A DNA stretch of 64,000 nt from JACTMI01 sp964618415 (GTDB taxonomy: Bacteria > Acidobacteriota > Thermoanaerobaculia > Multivoradales > JAGPDF01), in assembly GCA_964618415.1 (NCBI GenBank), contig CAZUAT010000002.1:62001-126000 (forward strand). The letters are read 5' to 3'. This document shows positions 18,501-25,598 of the stretch, piece after piece. Position 1 is the stretch's first letter; each line of letters begins with the position of its first letter. The position numbers and the translations under genes are program-made. The notes under the pieces were generated by a model, which was not told the origin of the DNA, did not search any database, and saw only the letters and a program-made list of their open reading frames with translations.

Positions 18501-19651
18501 TCGCCGCCGGTGCGCCGACACTCGGCGTGCGCCCCGGAGATGCCGAGCTGGAGGCGCTCAGCGAGGCGATCGATCGGATGGCGGCGCGCATTGCCGCCGG
18601 CCGCGAGCGACTGCTGGCAGAGAAGCGCCTGGTCGAGCGGATCGTCGAATCCGTCGCTGGAGCGGTAGTCGCGCTCGACGCTGCCGGGCGGGTGCTGATC
18701 ATCAACCGCTCCGGCCGCGACCTGCTGGCGGTCGAGCCGGGCGACGATCTGATCGCCCGTCTGCGGGCACAGGTCGACGATCCGGTCCAGCCGCGTCCGG
18801 AGCTGCGCGCGGTGGCCGAGTTCGCGGACACCACGGCCGCGGATCCGGCACGGCACGCCGTCCACCTGAGCGACGCGACGGCCGAGGATCGGGACTGGAC
18901 GCTGGTGCGCGTGCCGCTCGAAGAGGCGGGCGAGGCGGCCGTGCTGCTGGTGGTCGAGGACGTCACCGACGTCGTGCGGGCGCGACGGCTCGAGGCGTGG
19001 GCCGAGATGGCGCGCCTGATCGCTCACGAGATCAAGAACCCGTTGACGCCGATCCGGCTCTCGGCCGAGCATCTGCGCGAGGCCTGGCAGCGCGATCGAG
19101 CGCACTTCGAATCGGTGTTCGAGCGCTGCACGCGCAACATCCTCACCCAGGTCGAGGAGCTGCGGCAGATCGCGTCGGAGTTCTCGACCTACAGCCAGAT
19201 TCCGCGTCTCGAACGCCAGGCGGGGGACCTCAGCGCCGCCGTGGGTGCCGTGGCCGAGGCCTACCGAGCGTCGCCACCGCCAGGGGTAGAGGTTCGCCTC
19301 GACCTGCCCGCCGAGTCACTGCCGGCCGACTTCGACCCGCGGCTGCTGCCGCGGGCCATCCGCAATCTGATCGAGAACGCGGTGCGGGCCGTCGCCGGCG
19401 GCGGCACCGTCGAGGTGCGAGTGGCGCGGGAGGGCCAGATGGCGACCGTCACGGTCAGCGACGACGGGCCCGGGGTGCCGCCGGACCAGGTCGGCAGGGT
19501 GCTCGAGCCCTACTTTTCGACCCACGCGACGGGCACCGGCCTCGGCCTTCCGATCGCGGCGCGGATCGCCGAAGAGCATGGCGGTTCGCTGGTCGCCCGC
19601 AACCGAACTGGCGGCGGATTCGAAGTCGTCGTTACAATCCCCCTTCAATGA
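15554..19651 (+). CDS. Very large NtrY-like membrane sensor histidine kinase
   Basis: A 1365-residue hybrid of membrane and signalling parts. Residues about 10-75 hold two membrane segments, then an extracytoplasmic stretch, then a block of about six to seven segments between 270 and 480, a second soluble stretch (about 485-760), further segments near 770, 810 and 970, a HAMP linker (RRFTRPIEELVAGTRRIAAG), a PAS domain (IVESVAGAVVALDAAGRVL), the HisKA box with His1158 in RLIAHEIKNPLTPIR, and an ATPase domain (NLIENAVRA, DDGPGVP, THATGTGLGL). The C-terminal half is NtrY-like. An in-frame TTG at 15485 is possible, but the ATG at 15554 is preferred. No response regulator is adjacent. The stop overlaps the next gene (ATGA). 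Confidence 0.85.
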   Translation: MKRRRPLSAATDLLLLAALSAAPALTAAPGAVLLGVATGLWALQVGRPRERRVGALTFGLGAVLLTVAALSAWRPATPPSPVDLERSHARWWAELDGAARTAAQTLGADLESAARREVLFERLQAIGAGGRGRIARTLLLVDRDGEAVAWGGPGLLHDLRPEEMTAPGRGLRQSATAATLFTSVPVEARRGWHLVAGASFARDGAPPLADPALAARAPGGWHLVVGEGEGAPTKLVVGAGDGPAAEGGAWQGVATGLVALGLLWIAALRAVGRALLSGTVLPPRQPVASVLVPAALAALLTVHALGANASEQGGLALALTTALVGIEIGRRRWAGRLVPVATLLGLLMPVALALALRSLADPLAPWSEARFGDGSALAGRLALLLAIFAPVAVAAGGAASRRGGRWGWTAAALALLGGALAGRPIVALVVLAAAGLAATRMASGARLGLNLSTAAALLVSGLIGGGAGAAGEQLAIERALPRQARHLMPPSPAELVGVAAAMDEALARHDPARFLPADGSVTGRGDLAFAIWRDSPLARVDLLSALVVEFEDGGRSTFSYGLPIDAAGDLVSAPERWSDLEEQSWPERRIGGVIERTIPAVGAAGDEFGAVRQLRWWAVPRVGFGAGATWTPDLESTLLRGLTLGARPFGLAPQVRYVVRGAEGSWRASSWLEGTPPVERWPAPGTIGEVMTPDGTARAAAETGGSLRVAVFLPRPGPGAALERTGSVAAAPLLALLALLALGWLLALPRSAVRDLLRRATRSYSKRLVIVFAALLLLPVGAFYFFLSRTLERRIVRAQEDAARAALGSAQRVLGEYVLTLQPGFGVGTAIDDVLLEWLSRVVRHDVHLYWGSEIYASSKRDLFAAGLLPRRLPGDVQARLELGGDRLARRTGQVGAAEYLELYTPLAVPGEVEADDGSATRLVLSMPLLAQQEEAVAEAARLRRRALLASLALLVALAATGARAARRFTRPIEELVAGTRRIAAGAPTLGVRPGDAELEALSEAIDRMAARIAAGRERLLAEKRLVERIVESVAGAVVALDAAGRVLIINRSGRDLLAVEPGDDLIARLRAQVDDPVQPRPELRAVAEFADTTAADPARHAVHLSDATAEDRDWTLVRVPLEEAGEAAVLLVVEDVTDVVRARRLEAWAEMARLIAHEIKNPLTPIRLSAEHLREAWQRDRAHFESVFERCTRNILTQVEELRQIASEFSTYSQIPRLERQAGDLSAAVGAVAEAYRASPPPGVEVRLDLPAESLPADFDPRLLPRAIRNLIENAVRAVAGGGTVEVRVAREGQMATVTVSDDGPGVPPDQVGRVLEPYFSTHATGTGLGLPIAARIAEEHGGSLVARNRTGGGFEVVVTIPLQ
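19633..19638 (+). promoter_or_regulatory. Possible internal -10 box for the lipoprotein gene at 19648
   Basis: TACAAT within the last codons of the kinase gene ends 9 nt before the ATG at 19648. It may give independent leaderless expression of the downstream lipoprotein/protease genes. No clear -35 is seen. Confidence 0.35.
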
Positions 19652-21144
19652 GCCCCCGGGGTGCCGTGCGTGTCGCCGCCGCCGTGGCTGGATGCAGCCT
19701 CGCCGCGATGCTGACGGCGGCCTGCGGCCCCGGCCGGCGCGATGCCGTCGTTCCCGGCACGGCGGTCTGGCTCTCCGCCGCGGCCGCGCCGCTGGACCTG
19801 GCGACGCTCGACCGGCTGCGGGCCGGCGGCGTGACGACCTTCTTCCTGGAGGCGGCGCAGGTCGAATGGTCCGGCGGCGCGAGTCGACTGGTGCCCGGGG
19901 GGATGGCCCGCCTGCCGCGGCGTGACCGCGCCACGCTGGTTGTCGCCGGGGATCGCCCGCCGGCCGGACTGGACAGCGACGCCGCCGCGGCGGGTCTGGT
20001 CCAGGGAGTCGAGGCGCTGCGCCTGGCCGCTGAAGGGGCGGGTCATCTGCCCGCCGGCCTGCACTTCGAGCTGCGCGGGCGAGGCGGACTGGCCGCCCTG
20101 GGCGCGCTGCTGGCCGCGCTGCGCGACGAGACCGACGGCCGGCTGCTGCTTTCGGCCGGTATCGGACGGAGCGACCTGGACGATCCGGAGCTCGCGAAGC
20201 TGGCGGCTGAGGCCGATTTTCTGGTGGCGTTTCTTTACGGACAGCGGCCGGGCGACGCGGAGGATCCACGCAGCTGGGATCTCCAGGAGGTCGAGCGGGG
20301 GCTGCAGCGCCTGGAGACCCTCAACTGTCCCTACTACGTGACTGCGGTGACGGCCGGCAGCGCTTCGCTGCGGGATCGCCGCGGCAGCCGGCGCGAGGTC
20401 TCCACCTCGTTCGACATCGCGCAACTGGTGCGCGACAGCCGCTTCGAGCTCAAGCGGGGGTTCTCGCTGGAAGGTATCGACCGCCAGGTTCATGAATTGC
20501 GAGCCCGTTCTCCGTTGACCATCGGCGACTGGGAGATGGTCACCGGCGAGTCGATCCGGATCGTCCGCTTGGCCACCACCAACGTCGAGGAGTTCCTGCG
20601 CCGCTGCGGCGCCTGGTCGACCGAACGGATGCTCGGCCCGCTGTTCTGGCGACTGCCGGAACCGGGCGAACGCCTGGTGCTGACGGTCGACAGCCTGATC
20701 GCGGGGCTCGATCCGGCGCCGTCGCGTCCGCAGATGGCGCTGGCGCTCGAACCGCTGCCGTCGCGGCGCGGAGTGCGCAACGTGCGGGTCAGGCTCACCT
20801 CGCTCAACGACGAAAACACGGACTTGGCGTTCTTCGAGGCGAACTACGTCGACGTGATGGTCACTGGAGCCCGCATCGCCGACGCCGAAGCCGGCGACTT
20901 CGCCCGCTATGAGCTGTCGCGCGACGGCGACAGCTCGACCATGCAGGCACTGCGCGAGGCCGACCGCGTCCGTCTCTGGGTGCCTTGGGTGGCGGGCCGC
21001 GAGGAGCTGCTCTCCGGTCCGATCGAGATCGTGGCGCGCGGTCGCGAGAAGCCGGCCGTCTTTACCGCCGGTCGGTTCGCCCTGTCCGACGGCTCGATCC
21101 TGGCCATCGAGCGCCAGGAGTGGGCCGAGGAGCGTGCGCCGTGA
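19648..21144 (+). CDS. Lipoprotein of unknown function (possibly DUF3142-like)
   Basis: The 498-residue protein has a lipoprotein signal (MLTAAC|G, lipid cysteine near residue 26). The N-terminal half reads like a TIM-barrel-type fold: VWLSAAAAPLDLATLDRL, TTFFLEAAQVEW, GLHFELRGRGG, LLLSAGIGRSDL and ADFLVAFLYGQRPGD, resembling the DUF3142 pattern of strands and acidic ends; this match is from memory and tentative. The C-terminal third (about 370-498) looks like a beta-rich domain. It overlaps the kinase gene by 4 nt and the protease gene by 4 nt, so all three are likely co-expressed. Confidence 0.72.
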   Translation: MSPRGAVRVAAAVAGCSLAAMLTAACGPGRRDAVVPGTAVWLSAAAAPLDLATLDRLRAGGVTTFFLEAAQVEWSGGASRLVPGGMARLPRRDRATLVVAGDRPPAGLDSDAAAAGLVQGVEALRLAAEGAGHLPAGLHFELRGRGGLAALGALLAALRDETDGRLLLSAGIGRSDLDDPELAKLAAEADFLVAFLYGQRPGDAEDPRSWDLQEVERGLQRLETLNCPYYVTAVTAGSASLRDRRGSRREVSTSFDIAQLVRDSRFELKRGFSLEGIDRQVHELRARSPLTIGDWEMVTGESIRIVRLATTNVEEFLRRCGAWSTERMLGPLFWRLPEPGERLVLTVDSLIAGLDPAPSRPQMALALEPLPSRRGVRNVRVRLTSLNDENTDLAFFEANYVDVMVTGARIADAEAGDFARYELSRDGDSSTMQALREADRVRLWVPWVAGREELLSGPIEIVARGREKPAVFTAGRFALSDGSILAIERQEWAEERAP

Positions 21145-23714
21145 GGCCGGCTGGGGCTGCGGCCTGGCGGGCGCCACGCGGGTGGGCCGTCGTCTGCTGG
21201 GCGTTGGTGACAGTCGGCTGCGCAGGCGTGCCACGGCCCGAAACCGCTGCTCCGGAGGCGCCCCCGCGTCCACCGAGCGAGATCGAGCGGGCGATCGAGG
21301 GAACTGAAGCGCGACATGGCCTGCTCCGGCTGCAGCTGGACCGCCGGCGGGGCCGACTGCTGGCTCTGCTGCCGGCGCCGGCGGGCCCGCGCGCCAGCAT
21401 CGGCCTGTACGTGCATGCCGCCGGCATCCGAACGGGGCTCGGCTCCAACCCGGTAGGGCTCGATCGCGGCCAGCTCGGCGAGACCCGGCTGGTGGAGCTT
21501 CGCCGTCTGGGCGGCCGGGTCGTCATCGAGGCGCTCAACACGCGCTACCGCGCCCTCTCTGACGACCCCGCAGAGGTCGAGGCGGCGCGCGAGTCGTTCG
21601 CCACGTCGATTCTGTTCGCCACCGAGATTCTGGCCGAGGACGACGAGGGCACGCTGCTCGTCGACCTGTCCGACTTTCTCCTCCGCGACGCGCACGGCAT
21701 CGCGCGCCGGCTGGCAGCAGCGGGCCAGGGAACCTGGTCGCTCGATGCACGGCGCAGCGCGATCGATCTCGACTCCTGCCGGGCGTTTCCGGAGAACGTG
21801 GAGCTCGAGTCCTGGCTGACCTTCGTCGGCAGCGGTCCGGCGCCCGAGGTCGAGGCCGTGGCGCCCGACGCGAGCGCGGTGACGCTGGTCGTGCATCAGT
21901 CGCTGCTCGCTCTGCCGGCAGAGGGATACCGGCCTCGCGAGCACGACTTGCGGATGGGATCGTTTGCGGTCGACTTCGTCGACCTCGCAGCGCCGCTCGG
22001 TCGGCCGCTCGCGCGGCGGTGGATCGCGCGGCATCGGCTCGAACCGGTCGACCCGGGCACGCCGGCCGCCGGCGTGCGCGACCCGATCGTTTTTCACGTC
22101 GACCGCGGCGCACCCGAGCCGGTGCGCACGGCACTGCTCGAAGGCGCGGCCTGGTGGGCGGCGGCGTTCGACAAGGCCGGCCTGCCGGGTGCGTTTCGCG
22201 TCGAACTGCTGCCCGAAGGGGCTGACCCGCTCGACGCGCGCTACAACGTGATCCAGTGGGTGCATCGCGCCACGCGGGGCTGGTCGTACGGTGCGGCCCT
22301 GATCGATCCGCGCAGCGGCGAAATCCTGAAGGGGCACGTCTCGCTCGACTCGCAGCGCATCCGTCAGGACCTGCTGCTGTTCGAGGGACTGGCCGGTACG
22401 GCGGCCACAGGGAGCGGCGGCGCGGACGATCCGATCGAGCTGGCGTTGGCGCGGATCCGCCAGCTGGCCGCACACGAGGTCGGACACGCGCTCGGCTTCC
22501 AGCACAACTTCGCGGCGTCGACGTTCGATCGCGGCTCGGTCATGGACTACCCGGCGCCGCTCGTCACTGTCGACGCCGAGGGCCGGCTCGACTTCTCGCG
22601 TGCCTACGCGGTCGGCGTCGGGCCGTGGGACGACGCGAGCGTGCGCCACGCCTACGGTCAGCCGCCGGCTGGCATCGAGGAAGCGGCCTGGCTGGCCGGC
22701 GTGGTGGAGGAGACGCTCGCGCAGGGCCTCTTCCTCCTTTCCGACGACGATGCCCGGGGCGCGGCGAGCGGCCACCCTCGCGCCAGTCTGTGGGACAACG
22801 GCCGCGACCCGCTGTCGGCACTGGAGCGGACGTTGCGGGTCCGGCGGCTGGCGCTGGCGCGCTTCGGAGCGCGCAGTCTGGCGCCCGGGCAGCCGATGGC
22901 GAACCTCGAGGAGGTCCTCGCCACCGTCTATTTCCACCATCGGTTCCAGGTTGCCGCGACGGTCAAGCTGCTCGGCGGCCTCGACTACCGGCACGCAGTG
23001 CGCGGCGACCGCCAGCCGCCGGCGCGCGCCGTCGAACCGGACCGGCAGCGTCGGGCGCTCGAGCTGCTGCTCGGCACGTTGGCGCCAGCCGAGCTCGATC
23101 TCGCCGACAGCCTGCTCGTCCAGCTGACCCCGCGGGCGCCCGGCATGGAGCGGAGCCGAGAGCAGTTCCGCGGCCGCAGCGGCCCGGCCTTCGACCTGCT
23201 CGATGCGGCAGCCGCCGCGGCCGACCTGACGCTGCGCGGGCTGCTCGATCCAGCGCGCGGTGCGCGGCTGGTCGAGATGCATCGGCGCGCGCCACAGAGT
23301 CCAGACTTCAGCGACGTCGTCGGTGAGACCGTGGCGCGGGTGTTCGGCGACATGACGCTCCTGCCACCGCGCGAACTGGAGATCGCACGCGTCGTCCAGC
23401 GCACTCTGGTCGAACGGCTGCTCGACGTGTCGGCCGACGTCGACGCGTCGCCGCCGGTGCGCTCGCGCGTCGACGGCGCGCTGTCGAACCTGCTCGAGCG
23501 TCTCGATGGCTGGGACGCCGTCGACGCCGCGGAGCGCGCGCATATCGGATCGCTGGCCGCCGAAATCGGGCGTCATCTGGCCCGCCCCGCGCCCGCCCGC
23601 GTGCCGTCGCCGGGCGCCCCGCAGCCACCACCGGGCGAGCCGATCGGCAGCGCCGCCCCGGCCTGGCTTCGCGGGTTGGACCCGGGCGTCGAGTGCGGCC
23701 AGTTCCGGCCGTGA
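21141..23714 (+). CDS. Zinc-dependent metalloprotease lipoprotein, DUF5117/DUF4953-like
   Basis: The 857-residue protein has a lipoprotein-type leader (ALVTVGC|AG). Its central part has VIQWVHRATRGWSYGAALIDPRSGEILKG in family style (pieces: VIQWVHR, GWSYG, DPRSGEIL), the extended zinc motif His445-Glu446-xx-His449 with HALGFQHN, and SVMDYP after it, the metzincin-like Met turn. This is the large secreted DUF5117/DUF5118-type peptidase found in Acidobacteriota and Bacteroidota. The GTG start overlaps the preceding stop (GTGA). Residues 800-850 are proline-rich. Substrates are unknown. Confidence 0.85.
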   Translation: MRPAGAAAWRAPRGWAVVCWALVTVGCAGVPRPETAAPEAPPRPPSEIERAIEGTEARHGLLRLQLDRRRGRLLALLPAPAGPRASIGLYVHAAGIRTGLGSNPVGLDRGQLGETRLVELRRLGGRVVIEALNTRYRALSDDPAEVEAARESFATSILFATEILAEDDEGTLLVDLSDFLLRDAHGIARRLAAAGQGTWSLDARRSAIDLDSCRAFPENVELESWLTFVGSGPAPEVEAVAPDASAVTLVVHQSLLALPAEGYRPREHDLRMGSFAVDFVDLAAPLGRPLARRWIARHRLEPVDPGTPAAGVRDPIVFHVDRGAPEPVRTALLEGAAWWAAAFDKAGLPGAFRVELLPEGADPLDARYNVIQWVHRATRGWSYGAALIDPRSGEILKGHVSLDSQRIRQDLLLFEGLAGTAATGSGGADDPIELALARIRQLAAHEVGHALGFQHNFAASTFDRGSVMDYPAPLVTVDAEGRLDFSRAYAVGVGPWDDASVRHAYGQPPAGIEEAAWLAGVVEETLAQGLFLLSDDDARGAASGHPRASLWDNGRDPLSALERTLRVRRLALARFGARSLAPGQPMANLEEVLATVYFHHRFQVAATVKLLGGLDYRHAVRGDRQPPARAVEPDRQRRALELLLGTLAPAELDLADSLLVQLTPRAPGMERSREQFRGRSGPAFDLLDAAAAAADLTLRGLLDPARGARLVEMHRRAPQSPDFSDVVGETVARVFGDMTLLPPRELEIARVVQRTLVERLLDVSADVDASPPVRSRVDGALSNLLERLDGWDAVDAAERAHIGSLAAEIGRHLARPAPARVPSPGAPQPPPGEPIGSAAPAWLRGLDPGVECGQFRP

Positions 23715-24511
23715 TGCTCGCGCGCCGCGCGATTGCGGTGCTGTTCCTCTCCGCCTCCTGCGCGGCCGGCGAACCGGCGGAGGTGACCGGGTCTGGGTCG
23801 ACGCTGCCAGTTGGGCGCCCCACGGTGCTTGCCGTGCGACCTCATGATCCCACCTCGTTCACCCAGGGACTGGTGTGGGCGGATGGCCGGCTCTGGGAGA
23901 GCTCCGGCCAGTACGGAGCCTCGCGCCTCGTCGAGGTCGAACCGGCCGACGGCCGAACTCTGCGCAGCGTGCCGCTGCCGGCGAACGAGTTTGCCGAGGG
24001 ACTGGCACGCGTCGGCGATCGCCTGCTTCAGCTCACCTGGCAGGAGGGGGTCGTGCACGTCTGGAGTCTGCCCGACCTGCGGCCCCGGCCATCTCTGCGG
24101 TTCGACGGGGAAGGATGGGGTCTGACCTTCGACGGCGAGCGACTGATCCAGAGCGACGGTACCGCGCGGCTGCTGTTCCGTTCGCCGATGGACTTTGCGC
24201 TGCTCGGCACTGTCACCGTACGCCGTGACGGCCGCCCGGTCCCTTACCTGAACGAGCTCGAGTGGGCAGACGGAGCGGTCTACGCCAATGTCTGGATGAG
24301 CGACGAGATCCTGCGGATCGATCCGGAGACCGGCGCGGTGACCGCAGTCTGGGACGCGAGCGGCCTGCTGGCGCCCGGGGAGCGAGCCGGGGCCGACGTG
24401 CTCAACGGCATCGCCTGGGACGGCGAGCGGCGGATCTTTCACCTGACCGGCAAGTACTGGCCGTGGCGCTTCGAGGTCGAACTTCCGCTGCCGGGCGCCG
24501 CCACGCGCTGA
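23714..24511 (+). CDS. Glutaminyl-peptide cyclotransferase (glutamine cyclotransferase family)
   Basis: Bacterial five-bladed propeller QC family, which cyclises N-terminal glutamine to pyroglutamate on exported proteins. The 265-residue protein has a lipoprotein-like leader (FLSASC|AAG), then the family blocks DPTSFTQGLVW, LWESSGQYG, EFAEGLARV, LTWQEGVVHVW, LNELEWADGAVYANVW and VLNGIAWD. Two starts (GTG 23693 and ATG 23714) are possible; the ATG overlaps the previous stop by one base. Last gene of the kinase-lipoprotein-protease set. Confidence 0.88.
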   Translation: MLARRAIAVLFLSASCAAGEPAEVTGSGSTLPVGRPTVLAVRPHDPTSFTQGLVWADGRLWESSGQYGASRLVEVEPADGRTLRSVPLPANEFAEGLARVGDRLLQLTWQEGVVHVWSLPDLRPRPSLRFDGEGWGLTFDGERLIQSDGTARLLFRSPMDFALLGTVTVRRDGRPVPYLNELEWADGAVYANVWMSDEILRIDPETGAVTAVWDASGLLAPGERAGADVLNGIAWDGERRIFHLTGKYWPWRFEVELPLPGAATR

Positions 24512-24555
24512 GCCGGATGCAGCCGGCGGCGCTGGTGTCGGCCCGGGCGGCTCGA

Positions 24556-24561
24556 TACACT
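24556..24561 (+). promoter_or_regulatory. Likely -10 box of the GYF_2-AIM24 gene
   Basis: TACACT in the 79-nt gap, 29 nt before the start codon; a clear Shine-Dalgarno (GAGAGGAG, 24574-24581) follows, so this gene has a normal leader. Confidence 0.4.
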
Positions 24562-24590
24562 TACCAGCCCCGCGAGAGGAGCGAGCTTCG

Positions 24591-25595
24591 ATGACCCAGG
24601 CGCAGTGGTACGTGGCGGTGAACGGACAGCAGGAGGGCCCGCTGAGCGAGGAGGAGATCGTCTCCCGCCTCGCCGCCGGCCGACTCGATCGCAACGCCCA
24701 CGTCTACGGGCCCGGTATGGCCGCCTGGGCGCCGATCGGGAGTGTCGGGCGGTTTGCCAATGTGGCGCCCGCGGCCGCACCGCCACCGCCGCCGCCCGGC
24801 GGTGCGCACGAGATCGACTACGAGATCCGCGGCCAGGAGATGCAGTACGTCGAGGTGACACTCGACCCGGGCGAGGCCTGCGTGGCCGAGGCAGGCGCGT
24901 TCTTCTACATGGATCCCGACATCCGGATGGAGACGATTTTCGGCGACGGGTCCGGGGCCAGCAGCGCCGGCGGCATGATGGGCAAGCTGCTGTCGGCCGG
25001 AAAGCGCGTGCTGACCGGGGAGTCGCTGTTCATGACCGTCTTCTCCAACAGCGGCAGTCAGCGGCGGACGGTTTCGTTCGCGGCCCCCTACCCGGGCAGC
25101 ATCGTGCCGCTCGACCTGCGGCAGCTCGGCGGAAGCATGCTCTGCCAGAAGGATGCCTTCCTGTGCGCCGCTCGCGGCGTGTCGGTGGGCATCGCGTTTC
25201 AGCGTCGCCTGGGCGCGGGCCTGTTCGGCGGCGAGGGGTTCATCCTGCAGAAACTCGAGGGCGACGGCCTCGCGTTCGTGCACGCCTGCGGCATGATCGT
25301 CGAGCGGGATCTGGCCGCCGGCGAGACGCTGCGCGTCGACACCGGCTGTCTGGTGGCGTTCGAGCCGCGAGTGAAGTACGACATCGAGATGGTCAAGGGC
25401 GTCAAGACGTTCCTGTTCGGCGGCGAGGGCCTGTTCTTTGCCACCGTCACCGGGCCGGGGCGGGTCTGGCTCCAGACGCTGCCGTTCGCGCGGCTCGCGT
25501 CACGCGTTCTGCAGTCGTCCGGCATCGGCCGGGGACGTCGTGAAGAGGGGTCGATCCTCGGCTCGCTCGGCAATCTCCTCGACGGCGACGGCTGA
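24591..25595 (+). CDS. GYF_2 domain-AIM24 family protein
   Basis: The 334-residue protein starts with a GYF_2 (DUF4339) domain (QWYVAVNGQQEGPLSEEE, DRNAHVYGPGMAAWAPI, about residues 5-55), a proline run (about 63-70), and then an AIM24/TIGR00266 beta-sandwich: ACVAEAGAFFYMD, GESLFMTVFSN, GSIVPLDLRQLGGSMLCQKDAFLC and GGEGFILQKLEGDG. The GYF_2 domain is usually a protein-interaction module. AIM24 proteins of bacteria have no established activity. It has a strong Shine-Dalgarno and ends 3 nt before the protease gene. Confidence 0.88.
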   Translation: MTQAQWYVAVNGQQEGPLSEEEIVSRLAAGRLDRNAHVYGPGMAAWAPIGSVGRFANVAPAAAPPPPPPGGAHEIDYEIRGQEMQYVEVTLDPGEACVAEAGAFFYMDPDIRMETIFGDGSGASSAGGMMGKLLSAGKRVLTGESLFMTVFSNSGSQRRTVSFAAPYPGSIVPLDLRQLGGSMLCQKDAFLCAARGVSVGIAFQRRLGAGLFGGEGFILQKLEGDGLAFVHACGMIVERDLAAGETLRVDTGCLVAFEPRVKYDIEMVKGVKTFLFGGEGLFFATVTGPGRVWLQTLPFARLASRVLQSSGIGRGRREEGSILGSLGNLLDGDG

Positions 25596-25598
25596 GCC

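Noticed and set aside
20907..23576. 889-codon minus-strand open frame opposite the metalloprotease
   Set aside because: No domain, low-complexity composition, and the sense strand has an intact zinc motif and lipoprotein leader.
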